Positions 25,940-34,579 of a stretch of DNA of 64,000 bases are shown piece after piece (position 1 is the stretch's first letter; each line of letters starts with the position of its first letter). The notes beneath the pieces were generated by a model. The model was not told the DNA's origin, did not search any database, and was given only the letters and a program-made list of their open reading frames with translations. This DNA is from Maribacter algicola (GTDB lineage: Bacteria; Bacteroidota; Bacteroidia; Flavobacteriales; Flavobacteriaceae). The position numbers and the translations under genes were made by a program. The stretch spans positions 2,046,001 to 2,110,000 of the forward strand of contig NZ_QUSX01000001.1 of assembly GCF_003933245.1 (NCBI RefSeq), given 5' to 3'.

Positions 25940-27178
25940 ATGAAGCCTTTGACCACTTGGGTGCACGTGCCACAAAATTCGGATTTCACTATTTATAATT
26001 TGCCCTTCGGGATATTTTCTACCGATGGAAAGAGCCCTAGGGCGGGTATGGCCATAGGCGAACAGATCGTGGACCTTTCCGTTTTGGCAAAAGCCGATTT
26101 AATAAAGGTGGAAGCGCATAATTTTTTGCAATCCAGTCTGAACGATTTTATCGCGCTCGGTAAATCCATTACCAACAAAGTTAGGTTAGATGTTCAGCAA
26201 TTATTGATAGATGAAGTTTCACCCCTAAAAAATAGGCCCGATGCCTTTGTGCCCCAAGACAAAGCGACGATGCACCTTCCCGTCCAAATTGGGGACTATA
26301 CAGATTTTTACAGCAGTTTGGAGCACGCCACCAATGTGGGTAAAATGTTCCGTGACCCGGAAAACGCTTTGCTGCCCAATTGGAAACACCTTCCAGTGGG
26401 TTATCACGGTCGGGCCTCTTCCATCGTTGTCAGCGGCACAGAAATACATCGACCCAAAGGCCAAGTATTGCCAAGAGGAGCGGAAACGCCCGTTTTTAAA
26501 CCTTCCGGTCGGTTGGATTTTGAATTGGAAATGGCGTTTATTGTGGGCAAGGAAACCAAATTGGGAGAATCTATTCTTGTGGATAAGGCATCGGATTATA
26601 TCTTTGGCATGGTATTGTTTAACGATTGGTCCGCCCGGGATATTCAGAAATGGGAATACGTTCCCTTGGGACCTTTTTTGGGCAAGAGTTTTGCCTCATC
26701 CGTATCGCCGTGGATTGTCACCTTAGAGGCCTTGGAACCATTTAAGGTATCGGGACCAAAACAAGATCCGGAAGTACTTCCCTATTTAAAATATGAACGG
26801 CCCTTCAATTATGATATTCAATTGGAAGTAACCTTAGCTCCCGAAAATTCGGAACCCCAAACCATTTGCAAATCCAATTTTAAATACATGTATTGGAACA
26901 TGGCCCAGCAGTTGGCGCATCATACCGTAAACGGATGTAATGTGAAGGTGGGCGATATGATGGCTTCCGGTACCATTTCCGGGAAGGACGAAACGGCATA
27001 CGGCTCGCTTTTGGAGCTTTCTTGGGGCGGTAAAAAAACAATTCGGCTTACAAACGGACAAACCCGAACATTTATAGAAGATAATGACACCATAACCCTA
27101 AAAGGGTTTGCAGAAAAGGATTTTATAAAGGTAGGTTTCGGTGAAGTTTCGGGAAAAATTCTTCCTGCTAAAAAATAA
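25940..27178 (+). CDS. fahA: fumarylacetoacetase
   Basis: 412 residues, full length for the two-domain eukaryotic-type enzyme. The N-terminal SH3-like domain is followed by the catalytic domain with D-F-Y-S-S-x-E-H-A-T-N-V-G, the G-R-A-S-S segment and the metal-binding Glu pair in D-F-E-L-E-M-A. It hydrolyses fumarylacetoacetate to fumarate and acetoacetate, the last step of tyrosine breakdown. It ends 3 bases before the next gene. Because no maleylacetoacetate isomerase is nearby, isomerisation may be spontaneous, glutathione-independent or encoded elsewhere. Confidence 0.95.
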   Translation: MKPLTTWVHVPQNSDFTIYNLPFGIFSTDGKSPRAGMAIGEQIVDLSVLAKADLIKVEAHNFLQSSLNDFIALGKSITNKVRLDVQQLLIDEVSPLKNRPDAFVPQDKATMHLPVQIGDYTDFYSSLEHATNVGKMFRDPENALLPNWKHLPVGYHGRASSIVVSGTEIHRPKGQVLPRGAETPVFKPSGRLDFELEMAFIVGKETKLGESILVDKASDYIFGMVLFNDWSARDIQKWEYVPLGPFLGKSFASSVSPWIVTLEALEPFKVSGPKQDPEVLPYLKYERPFNYDIQLEVTLAPENSEPQTICKSNFKYMYWNMAQQLAHHTVNGCNVKVGDMMASGTISGKDETAYGSLLELSWGGKKTIRLTNGQTRTFIEDNDTITLKGFAEKDFIKVGFGEVSGKILPAKK

Positions 27179-27181
27179 AAT

Positions 27182-28060
27182 ATGATAAAGACCATTGATC
27201 CAAATAGCGTTTCCCAACAGGAACTACATGCCTATCTTTTGTCGGCCGTAGCACCTAGGCCCATTTGTTTTGCCAGTACGGTAGATAAGGACGGAAACGT
27301 AAATTTGAGTCCTTACAGCTATTTCAATATTTTCAGTATCAACCCACCTATTATGATTTTCTCGCCCAACCGAAGTGGTAGGGATGGGTCCATGAAGCAT
27401 TCCCATCAGAATGTACTAGAGGTTCCGGAAGTAGTGATCAATATCGTGAACTATGCCATGGTGGAACAGATGTCCTTGGCAAGTACTTCCTACGATAAAG
27501 GCGTCAATGAATTTATAAAGGCCGGATTTACCCAAGTGCCCAGTGAAAAAGTGAAACCGCCCAGGGTAGGGGAGGCGCCAGTGGCTATTGAATGCACGGT
27601 TACCGAAGTGATAGAATTGGCCGACACACCTGGAGCTGGAAACCTCATTTTAGCCAAAGTGGAACTCGTACACATTAACGATGCTTATTTGAATGAAAAT
27701 GCCCAATTGGATACACAAAAATTGGACTTGGTAGGCCGTATGGGCGGAAACTGGTATACACGTTCCAGTGGTGCGTCCCTTTTTGAGATTCCCAAACCCA
27801 TTAGAAACCAAGGAATTGGTGTGGACCAATTACCCGAAAATGTGAGGAACAGTACCGTTTTAACGGGTAATAATTTAGGCCGATTAGGGAATCTGGAATC
27901 CCTTCCCCCACAGGAATCCATCGATAGGATTGCGGCTTTGCCCGAAATAAAGGAACTTCTGGAAAGTACCATTGATGACGTGAAAATCCATAAGCTTGCA
28001 CAAAAATGGCTGGAAGAGAATCGGACAGAGGACGCCATGGCCCTTTTGTGTATTCGATAA
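27182..28060 (+). CDS. flavin reductase-like FMN-binding protein
   Basis: 292 residues. The N-terminal about 200 residues match the flavin-reductase-like (FMN-binding split-barrel) family: A-P-R-P-I-C-F-A-S-T, then N-L-S-P-Y-S-Y-F-N and S-P-N-R-S-G-R-D-G. The C-terminal 80 residues, including G-L-E/Q-P-E-x-x-R-N-S and an alpha-helical end, are an extension. Such proteins bind FMN and either reduce flavins for a partner oxygenase or have lost activity. It lies 3 bases after fumarylacetoacetase and is clearly in the tyrosine operon, but its step there is not defined. Confidence 0.85.
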   Translation: MIKTIDPNSVSQQELHAYLLSAVAPRPICFASTVDKDGNVNLSPYSYFNIFSINPPIMIFSPNRSGRDGSMKHSHQNVLEVPEVVINIVNYAMVEQMSLASTSYDKGVNEFIKAGFTQVPSEKVKPPRVGEAPVAIECTVTEVIELADTPGAGNLILAKVELVHINDAYLNENAQLDTQKLDLVGRMGGNWYTRSSGASLFEIPKPIRNQGIGVDQLPENVRNSTVLTGNNLGRLGNLESLPPQESIDRIAALPEIKELLESTIDDVKIHKLAQKWLEENRTEDAMALLCIR

Positions 28061-28160
28061 TTTAGGGGCCACACATTCAAAGCAGTTAAACAAAAGTCCT
28101 TTTGAGGAAAGCCGGCAATACGGAATCGATAATTTTGTTCTTCAACCAAAATTAATCGTC

Positions 28161-29684
28161 ATGCCCATCATTGGAAGTGTTATCAAAGGTCTTATCGATG
28201 TTACCGGTTCCATTACTGGTGATTCTGACCCTATAGCGGAGCAAAAGGAGGTACTGAAATCCCTTTTGGAAAGAGCTGAAGAAACGCAATTTGGCATTGC
28301 ACATAACTTTTCGGAAATTCTTTCATCCGAGAACATTCAGCGAACTTTTGCTGAAACCGTACCCTACTTTGATTACGATTCAATTAATACCAAATGGTGG
28401 AAAAAGCTCCATGAAGGGGAAGAAAATGTAACATGGCCGGGCAATCCGGATTATTTTGCCTTAAGTTCTGGAACAACGGGTAAAACAAGTAAGCGCATTC
28501 CCGTAACCGAAGATATGATCAAGGCCATTCGTTGGGCAGGTATCAAACAGGTATTGGCACTTAGCAATTTTGATTTTCCTTCTGATTTTTTTGAAAAGGG
28601 TATTTTAATGCTGGGAAGCTCTACAGATTTAATAAAGCAAGAAGACCATTTGGAAGGAGAAATTAGCGGTATTAGCGCCAGTAATATTCCTTCTTGGTTT
28701 CGTGGCTATTACAAACCTGGCGAGGAGATCGCCAAGATAGACGATTGGGACGAGCGGGTGGAAAAGATTGTGGAGGAGGCTCCCAATTGGGATATTGGTG
28801 GGCTTAGCGGAATTCCCTCTTGGATAGAGTTGATGTTGAAAGAGGTCATTAAGGCCCACAACCTAAAAAACATCCATGAAATTTGGCCCAATCTGGAGGT
28901 CTATACCTCTGGGGGCGTCGCTTTTGGGCCTTATGAAAAGAGCTTCAATGCCTTAATGGGTAGGCCTATAACGGTAATAGATACTTATTTAGCGTCTGAA
29001 GGGTTCATTGCTTTCCAGGCGAGACCGGAGACCGATGCTATGAAATTGGTAACCGACAATGGAATTTATTTCGAGTTCGTTCCTTTTGATCCAGACCAGA
29101 TACAAGAAGACGGATCATTAAGTCTGGATGCAAAATCATTGACCCTTTCAGAGGTGGAAAAAGGTCAAAACTATGTTTTGATTATCAGTACTGTAAGCGG
29201 TGCATGGCGTTATCTTATAGGGGATACCATAGAGTTTACCGATGTGGAAAGGGCCGAAATCAAGATTACGGGCAGGACCAAGTTTTTCCTGAATACCGTG
29301 GGTTCCCAATTATCCGTAAATAAACTGGACGATGCCCTCCAGGAACTGGAACATACATTTGATGTGGAAGTACCGGAATATACCCTTTGTGCAAAAAAGT
29401 ACGAGGACGGTTTTTACCATACTTGGTACTTGGGTACAAACGCGCAATTGGATTCTAATGAAGCGGCAAAGGCTTTGGATGACTCCTTGAAAAAGGCGAA
29501 CAAAAACTACAAGGTGGCACGATCAAAGGCCTTGCAAGGGGTTAAGGTATTTGTAGTAAAACCCGATGTTTTTTACGGATGGAACGATCAAAACAAGAAA
29601 AAAGGCGGACAGGTAAAAATGGAACGCGTCATGGACGAAGAAAAATTTAGCGAATGGGAAGATTTTGTTGATAAGCAAAACTAA
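28161..29684 (+). CDS. GH3-family acyl-amido synthetase-like protein
   Basis: 507 residues from the ATG at 28161; the longer open frame upstream overlaps the flavin reductase gene and has poor composition. It matches the GH3 auxin-responsive family: the ATP-binding S-S-G-T-T-G-K-T-S-K motif near 108-117 and a central T-Y-L-A-S-E-G-F segment. GH3 enzymes adenylate a carboxylic acid and join it to an amino acid. In plants these are auxin and jasmonate; bacterial substrates are mostly unknown. Last gene of the homogentisate operon (100-base gap), so an aromatic acid intermediate is a fair guess. It converges on the metallopeptidase-like gene 11 bases away. Confidence 0.88.
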   Translation: MPIIGSVIKGLIDVTGSITGDSDPIAEQKEVLKSLLERAEETQFGIAHNFSEILSSENIQRTFAETVPYFDYDSINTKWWKKLHEGEENVTWPGNPDYFALSSGTTGKTSKRIPVTEDMIKAIRWAGIKQVLALSNFDFPSDFFEKGILMLGSSTDLIKQEDHLEGEISGISASNIPSWFRGYYKPGEEIAKIDDWDERVEKIVEEAPNWDIGGLSGIPSWIELMLKEVIKAHNLKNIHEIWPNLEVYTSGGVAFGPYEKSFNALMGRPITVIDTYLASEGFIAFQARPETDAMKLVTDNGIYFEFVPFDPDQIQEDGSLSLDAKSLTLSEVEKGQNYVLIISTVSGAWRYLIGDTIEFTDVERAEIKITGRTKFFLNTVGSQLSVNKLDDALQELEHTFDVEVPEYTLCAKKYEDGFYHTWYLGTNAQLDSNEAAKALDDSLKKANKNYKVARSKALQGVKVFVVKPDVFYGWNDQNKKKGGQVKMERVMDEEKFSEWEDFVDKQN

Positions 29685-29695
29685 ATTCCCAGGCT

Positions 29696-30295
29696 TTAAT
29701 GAAGGGCCGCATCCCGCTCTTCTACCATGGACATGATTTCTTCGGGACTCACGTACAACCTTTTTATTCTATTGATATATTTATCAGGTAGTCCAGCTTT
29801 TTCCAGAATAAATGACTTTGTTTCCAATATATATTTTTCCATACCGTGGCCTACCGCGTAGAAGTCGGCACGCCGCTCGGCTTTTTTAAGGTACTTTTTT
29901 GATGTTAAGTATTTAATTCCAAAACCAATTAAATTAAGTCCGCTCCGATCTTTAAAATCCATGATATGACCTAGTTCATGGCCCAACCAGCCTATCATGA
30001 TTTCAGAAGGCATATCCGTAGTGCTGTATAGTGTATCCGCTATTTTGATTTTTTCACTGATAAGGATCTTATAGCTACGTTTCCCTTTTTTCTTAAAAAC
30101 ACTCCAAAAAGCGGGCTGTGCCTGCATCGTGGATTTTTTTATATGCTCCTTGAATTTAAACTCGATAGGTGTATCTGCAAGTTCGGGGTAATGCGATAGG
30201 GCCACTAGGGCCTCTCTTCTAATTTCATCGGGTATGATATGGGGTTCCAAAGTGGGCATAAAAAGAGCAACAATTACATGTATCAATAAGAGCAA
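29696..30295 (-). CDS. putative zinc metallopeptidase-like protein (HExxH)
   Basis: Up to 199 residues. The start is uncertain: a TTG at 30295 gives a hydrophobic N-terminus that could be a membrane anchor, while the first ATG is at 30259 (187 residues). The motif H-E-L-G-H in the middle (W-L-G-H-E-L-G-H-I-M-D) is a zinc-binding HExxH, followed by E-R-R-A-D-F, which could supply a third ligand as in M48/M56-type peptidases. It follows the cardiolipin synthase gene directly in the same frame, 12 bases after its stop, and is probably co-transcribed. Substrate unknown. Confidence 0.75.
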   Translation of the reverse strand: MLLLIHVIVALFMPTLEPHIIPDEIRREALVALSHYPELADTPIEFKFKEHIKKSTMQAQPAFWSVFKKKGKRSYKILISEKIKIADTLYSTTDMPSEIMIGWLGHELGHIMDFKDRSGLNLIGFGIKYLTSKKYLKKAERRADFYAVGHGMEKYILETKSFILEKAGLPDKYINRIKRLYVSPEEIMSMVEERDAALH

Positions 30296-30307
30296 ATCAT
30301 CAAAATT

Positions 30308-31732
30308 TTAGAGCAAAGGGCTAAAGAATTTGGCAAGGCCTTCCATAAACTTAAAGTAAATGGACCGTTTTTTAAAGGACTCCTTTTCCAGCAAAATTTC
30401 CTTTTTACAGTGGCCGAAAAAAAACTTTTCAATTTTTTGGGCAATCTCCTTATCGTAGACAAGGACGTTGGTTTCAAAGTTATGTTCAAAACTTCGGTAA
30501 TCAAAATTTCCAGAACCCACCGATGCAATTTCACCATCGATGATGATGACCTTACTGTGGGAAAAATCGGGTCTCAGGTAGATGTTGGCCCCAACGTCGA
30601 GCAAAGCCTCGAATCCTGAAAACATACTGTATTTGGCCAGCAGGGAGTCCGATACTTTTGGGGTCAACAGATTCACCTCAACACCGCTCAAGGCGGCTAT
30701 TTGTAGGGCTTCGCGCACGGGCATACCGGGTATAAAATAAGGGTTTGCAATGCAAATGCTTTTTTTGGCCGTATTGATCATAGCCAAATATTGCTGCATG
30801 ATGGCCGGATACTTGGAATCCGGGCCACTGGAAACTACCTGGGCTATGCTGGTACCATGGGCCTCGATTTTTGGAAAATACGTATCATTTAAGAGTATGT
30901 CCTCATCACCTGCAAAATGATAATCTTTAATAAAAATACGTTGTAAACTGTTTACCACCGGACCTTCCAGTCTCAAATGGAGGTCTTGCCAGAGACCAAG
31001 ATTGGAAATAGGATCAACATACTTGTCCGAGACATTAAATCCTCCTGCGAATCCTACCTTGCCATCAATGACCACAATTTTTCTATGATTGCGATAATTG
31101 AGCGTAAACAATAGGTTCCCAAATCGTATGGGCATTGAGGAGAATGCTTTTACACCTATATCCTTAAAGCGTTTTACCACCTTTCCGCGCAGTGAATGAC
31201 TGCCCAGGGAATCATAGAGCATTCTGATCTCGACCCCTTCTTTCACCTTCTTTGAAAAAAGGTCATAGAATCTATCCAATAATTTGCCTTCCTCTAAAAT
31301 GTAATATTGGATGTGAATGAATTTTTCAGCCTTTTCGATGGCCTCAAAGATGGCTCCAAAAGCCTCTTCGCCATTATTTAACAAGTCGATCTTGTTTCCC
31401 TCATAGGGAGCAAAATAGCTGTTTTTTCGTATTAGGGAAGCAATCTTATCGTGTTTGTAATTATCAAAGTCATGTACGCTTTTCTCGCCACCCTTAAGTT
31501 CCTTATAGGTTTCTGAATAGAGTTTTCTTTTTTCGGTCTGTTTTAGTTTAAAAAGCTTGAATTTTCTGCGGTTGATACCAAAGAGATAGTACAAAACTGG
31601 GCCCAAAAAGGGCAATATTATTACGGTAAGGGACCAGCTTATCATCTTGGTGGAACGCTGGCCGTAGAATATAATATTGACTATACTCCAAATGGTAACG
31701 GTAAAATAGCCTATCCACAGAAAGGTGTTCAT
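30308..31732 (-). CDS. cls: cardiolipin synthase (phospholipase D family)
   Basis: 474 residues. Two N-terminal membrane segments (about 5-50) are followed by two PLD domains. The HxKxxxxD motifs are N-H-R-K-I-V-V-I-D (first half) and H-S-K-V-I-I-I-D (second half). It transfers phosphatidyl groups between phosphatidylglycerol molecules to make cardiolipin at the inner membrane. A close paralogue lies at 55590-56996. Upstream (about 31733-31867) is the gap to the divergent ArsC-like gene. The metallopeptidase-like gene follows immediately. Confidence 0.93.
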   Translation of the reverse strand: MNTFLWIGYFTVTIWSIVNIIFYGQRSTKMISWSLTVIILPFLGPVLYYLFGINRRKFKLFKLKQTEKRKLYSETYKELKGGEKSVHDFDNYKHDKIASLIRKNSYFAPYEGNKIDLLNNGEEAFGAIFEAIEKAEKFIHIQYYILEEGKLLDRFYDLFSKKVKEGVEIRMLYDSLGSHSLRGKVVKRFKDIGVKAFSSMPIRFGNLLFTLNYRNHRKIVVIDGKVGFAGGFNVSDKYVDPISNLGLWQDLHLRLEGPVVNSLQRIFIKDYHFAGDEDILLNDTYFPKIEAHGTSIAQVVSSGPDSKYPAIMQQYLAMINTAKKSICIANPYFIPGMPVREALQIAALSGVEVNLLTPKVSDSLLAKYSMFSGFEALLDVGANIYLRPDFSHSKVIIIDGEIASVGSGNFDYRSFEHNFETNVLVYDKEIAQKIEKFFFGHCKKEILLEKESFKKRSIYFKFMEGLAKFFSPLL

Positions 31733-31867
31733 TTTGTATCTTTAAAGGAATCAACAAGATAGTGCATTTTAGGGTGTTTGTTGGGCTGGCATAGCGTTTC
31801 GAATACTTTTAATGCGATATGAGTTAAGTTTTGGCAGGTGTAGCTATTAATTTTAAAAATAAATTAT

Positions 31868-32272
31868 ATGGGAGTTATTGCAATGGACAAAAGACAGATT
31901 ACCTTATACTACAGTTCAAAAAATTCAATCGGAAAGCAAATCCATGCCTATGTTGAATCATCCGGCAAGAAAAACTTGGCCATCGACATATCCAAAACCA
32001 ATGTCACGGGCACCCAATGGGCGGAAATAGCTTCCGGACTTAACATACCAATTAGAGATCTTGTTGCCCAGCACCATCCTGATTTTTTAGAAATCTATGG
32101 GGAAAATAAACAGGATTTGGATGAAAATGATTGGCTTAAAATTTTGGAGAAAGAACCCCATCTATTAAAGCACCCCATTGCCATTGATGGCGAAAACTAT
32201 ATTGAACTTGAAAGTGCGGCTAGTTTTAAAAAATTTATGGAACCCGATAGTGCCGGTTTGGAGAAATCCTAG
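31868..32272 (+). CDS. ArsC/Spx-like thioredoxin-fold protein lacking cysteines
   Basis: 134 residues. Overall pattern fits the ArsC family: beta-strand L-Y-Y-S near 13-16, helix, E-K-E-P-H-L-L-K-H-P-I, and I-x-I-D-G-x-N-Y. Where ArsC and Spx have Cys-x-x-Cys or Cys-x5-R, this protein has Ser-Ser-Lys-Asn-Ser, and there is no Cys anywhere in the sequence. It therefore cannot be a thiol arsenate reductase. It may be a regulator or a structural relative. It is followed 58 bases later by an AsmA-like gene. Confidence 0.8.
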   Translation: MGVIAMDKRQITLYYSSKNSIGKQIHAYVESSGKKNLAIDISKTNVTGTQWAEIASGLNIPIRDLVAQHHPDFLEIYGENKQDLDENDWLKILEKEPHLLKHPIAIDGENYIELESAASFKKFMEPDSAGLEKS

Positions 32273-32330
32273 TTACACCTTTGGTGTAAAGGGTAGGATT
32301 TAATTGAACCTATTAAATGCTTGGTAGCTT

Positions 32331-33887
32331 ATGAATTTTAAACGTATTATTACATGGGCGCTGGGTGTTATAATTTTCTCTATAGGACTATACTTTTTGG
32401 CCCAATGGCAAATGAAAAGGGCCATTGTTGAATTCTTGGAACGAAAAGTTCCTAATCATATCCAATATTCCTTTGAACAAATAGATATTAACCTTGTCAA
32501 GGGTGATTTGAAGTTTGGAAATACTAATGTCAATAGTACCGGACGCCAAACGGCTTCTTGTGAAATCCTACTACAAACCAACGGAATCCTTGTAAAAGGA
32601 TTTAGTTATTGGCGATTCTTTTCAAAGAACCAAATCCATGCCCGTAAAATCGAATTGGTCAAACCCTTTTTAAACTTCAAGACCTGTTCAAAGGATACTA
32701 CCAATATTGGTAAAACAAACTCCATTAACCTCTTAAAACCCATTTCCGTAGACGAAATAGTATTTAGGAAGGGGAGCGTGGAGATAACGGATTCATCTGG
32801 GGAAAAGAATCTCCTAAAGGTGGAGACCATAGATTTTTCCATAAAAGATGTAGGGACAGATGCTATTCAGATTAAGAAGTATATACCATTCAAATTTGAG
32901 GATTATCATTTGGCTTTCTCCAATGTAAGTGGTCCCTCGGGTGAATTTGAAGAATTTTTTATTGGTAACTATATTATGGATAGCGCTTCCATTGAAATTT
33001 CGGACTTGAAGTTCAACACAAAATATTCAAAACAGGAATTAAGTGAAAAAATAAGGTATGAGAGAGATCATTTGAAATTAAAAATACCATCTATCCGAAT
33101 AAACGGGCATAATCTAGATGTGGTAGATGAAATCCTTTATTTAAATTTTGATACGATAAACGTAGAAAAGCCCAAATTTGATGTGTACCGGGATAAAGAG
33201 TTATTGGAAAACCAAATAAGACGTCCATTATATGCAGAGTTGATTAGGGGGTTACCGGTAAAACTCCGGATTGCGCAGGTAGCCATACGTGAAGGGTATT
33301 TATCTTACGAAGAAAACGCTCCAAATAATGCCAGACCTGGAATCCTAACTTTTGAAGATTTAGGTGTAACCGTAACCAACTTCTCGAATATACAGGGAAA
33401 TGATGATATGCTAAGCATTAAAATTAACTCTGCATTCATGGGGAGCGGCATGTTTACCATGGATTGGAAGTTTAACGTTTTTGATCAAAAGGATGAATTT
33501 ATAGTTTCTGGGGGACTTAGTAATTTGGAAACGTCCAACTTAAATGATTTTTTGATTCCCAATGCTAGGTTAAGAGTGGAAGGGACCATAGACCAAATGT
33601 ATTTTACAATTAGCGGAGGAGAATATACCGCGCAAGGGGATATCAAAATGAATTATGAGGACTTTAAACTGCAATTATTGGACAAGGAGCGTGATCATGT
33701 TAAAAAAATAATTTCCTTTCTTGGCAATTTGTTCATCAATGATGGTTCCAAGGCAGATGATAATGGTTATAGGCATGGCACCATAGAAGTGGGAAGAAAC
33801 CGTAATAAATCTTTTTTTAACTATTTATGGATTGGTCTGGAAGATGGACTTATAGATGTCATTACCGGGAGCGGTAAAAAGGAATAA
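32331..33887 (+). CDS. AsmA/DUF748-like periplasmic protein
   Basis: 518 residues. One N-terminal membrane anchor (7-24) is followed by a long beta-rich region with repeated I-x-I and L-x-F strands, as in AsmA/TamB/DUF748 proteins that bridge the envelope and act in lipid transport or outer membrane assembly. I assign the group from overall texture (anchor, the S-F-E-Q-I-D-I-N-L-V-K-G-D-L strand, and G-R-A/T-R-P-x-Y type repeats near the end); no single motif is decisive. A strong terminator follows directly. Confidence 0.65.
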   Translation: MNFKRIITWALGVIIFSIGLYFLAQWQMKRAIVEFLERKVPNHIQYSFEQIDINLVKGDLKFGNTNVNSTGRQTASCEILLQTNGILVKGFSYWRFFSKNQIHARKIELVKPFLNFKTCSKDTTNIGKTNSINLLKPISVDEIVFRKGSVEITDSSGEKNLLKVETIDFSIKDVGTDAIQIKKYIPFKFEDYHLAFSNVSGPSGEFEEFFIGNYIMDSASIEISDLKFNTKYSKQELSEKIRYERDHLKLKIPSIRINGHNLDVVDEILYLNFDTINVEKPKFDVYRDKELLENQIRRPLYAELIRGLPVKLRIAQVAIREGYLSYEENAPNNARPGILTFEDLGVTVTNFSNIQGNDDMLSIKINSAFMGSGMFTMDWKFNVFDQKDEFIVSGGLSNLETSNLNDFLIPNARLRVEGTIDQMYFTISGGEYTAQGDIKMNYEDFKLQLLDKERDHVKKIISFLGNLFINDGSKADDNGYRHGTIEVGRNRNKSFFNYLWIGLEDGLIDVITGSGKKE

Positions 33888-33888
33888 A

Positions 33889-33913
33889 AAAAGAGGGCTT
33901 TTAACCCTCTTTT
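33889..33913. terminator. bidirectional rho-independent terminator
   Basis: Stem AAAAGAGGG / CCCTCTTTT with a 7-base loop, between two convergent genes. Both strands end in a T run, so it can stop the AsmA-like gene (plus) and the small lipoprotein gene (minus). Confidence 0.85.
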
Positions 33914-33936
33914 AATACGTGTTTATTGTTTAGCTG

Positions 33937-34119
33937 TTAATGATCGTCGGCAACGTCTTCAACGGCATCCTCAACTTCTTCGGCACCATCTTCAATACCA
34001 TCACCAATATCTTCTACGCCTTCTTCAATTTTTTCACCTGTTGATTTTTCTTCCCTACAGCTCAGCGCAATTCCTATTGTCATTAGACAAAAAAGGAACA
34101 TAAATAATGACTTTCTCAT
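33937..34119 (-). CDS. small acidic lipoprotein
   Basis: 60 residues. The lipoprotein signal ends in A-L-S-C (Cys21). The mature 40 residues are almost entirely Glu, Asp, Gly, Val and Ile in repeats of E-D-x-x-D/E-D, giving a very acidic amphipathic helix. It lies 48 bases downstream of the DUF1328 gene on the same strand, and the pair are probably one transcript. Similar acidic mini-lipoproteins are common beside stress genes in Flavobacteria; function unknown. Confidence 0.8.
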   Translation of the reverse strand: MRKSLFMFLFCLMTIGIALSCREEKSTGEKIEEGVEDIGDGIEDGAEEVEDAVEDVADDH

Positions 34120-34167
34120 GATTTTTGTTTTAAAATTATTAATTGGGTAAAGGTTGTTGTGTAGTTT

Positions 34168-34329
34168 CTATACCACTTTTTTCCCTCTGATAAGGGATAC
34201 AATGAAAAGAACTATAAATATAAAAAATAGCACTTTTGCTATACCTGCGGCTCCCGCAGCTATTCCTCCAAATCCTAAAATCCCGGCTATAATAGCCAAT
34301 ATTATAAAAGTTATCGTCCAGCGTAACAT
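34168..34329 (-). CDS. DUF1328-family small membrane protein
   Basis: 53 residues encoded on the minus strand, ATG at 34329 and TAG at 34168. The start [10 protein letters not shown], the Gly/Ala-rich middle ([14 protein letters not shown]) and the hydrophobic end are the hallmarks of DUF1328 (YtjA) proteins. Two membrane helices. These are usually induced by envelope or general stress. It precedes the acidic lipoprotein gene. A short palindrome (GGGGA-CTA-TCCCC, 34361-34373) lies 32 bases upstream. Confidence 0.9.
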   Translation of the reverse strand: MLRWTITFIILAIIAGILGFGGIAAGAAGIAKVLFFIFIVLFIVSLIRGKKVV

Positions 34330-34360
34330 AGTATGTGTGTTTAAAAAGTTAATATACTAA

Positions 34361-34373
34361 GGGGACTATCCCC
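34361..34373. promoter_or_regulatory. short palindrome upstream of DUF1328 gene
   Basis: GGGGA-CTA-TCCCC, a perfect 5-bp inverted repeat, 32 bases before the DUF1328 start, in otherwise AT-rich DNA. Possible operator; no second copy found in the window. Confidence 0.3.
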
Positions 34374-34579
34374 ATTTCTATATTTCAAAGATCATGTAAA
34401 TGTTCGTATAGTGTTTGTTGTAAAAAAGTTATGATTGACTCATTCAAAGGGTTCCCCAATATCTCTAATGAATTGATTCATCCACACTTATAACAAATGG
34501 GATTATCTTTAACACTATCGGGCTAGGATTTTTCAGTTGACTGTATTTTGTTATATCTTGTGGGTTATTGCAACAGTAT

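Noticed and set aside
31779..31850. Similarity between leaders of the ArsC-like gene, the SYLF gene region and the DUF2945 region (GGGCTGCC / GCTATT / ATGCGATA words)
   Set aside because: Shared words are short, spacing differs and one copy is reversed. Not distinguishable from chance by eye.
34154..34360. 68-codon plus-strand open frame
   Set aside because: It is a shadow of the DUF1328 gene, which is on the minus strand and has a clear family signature.
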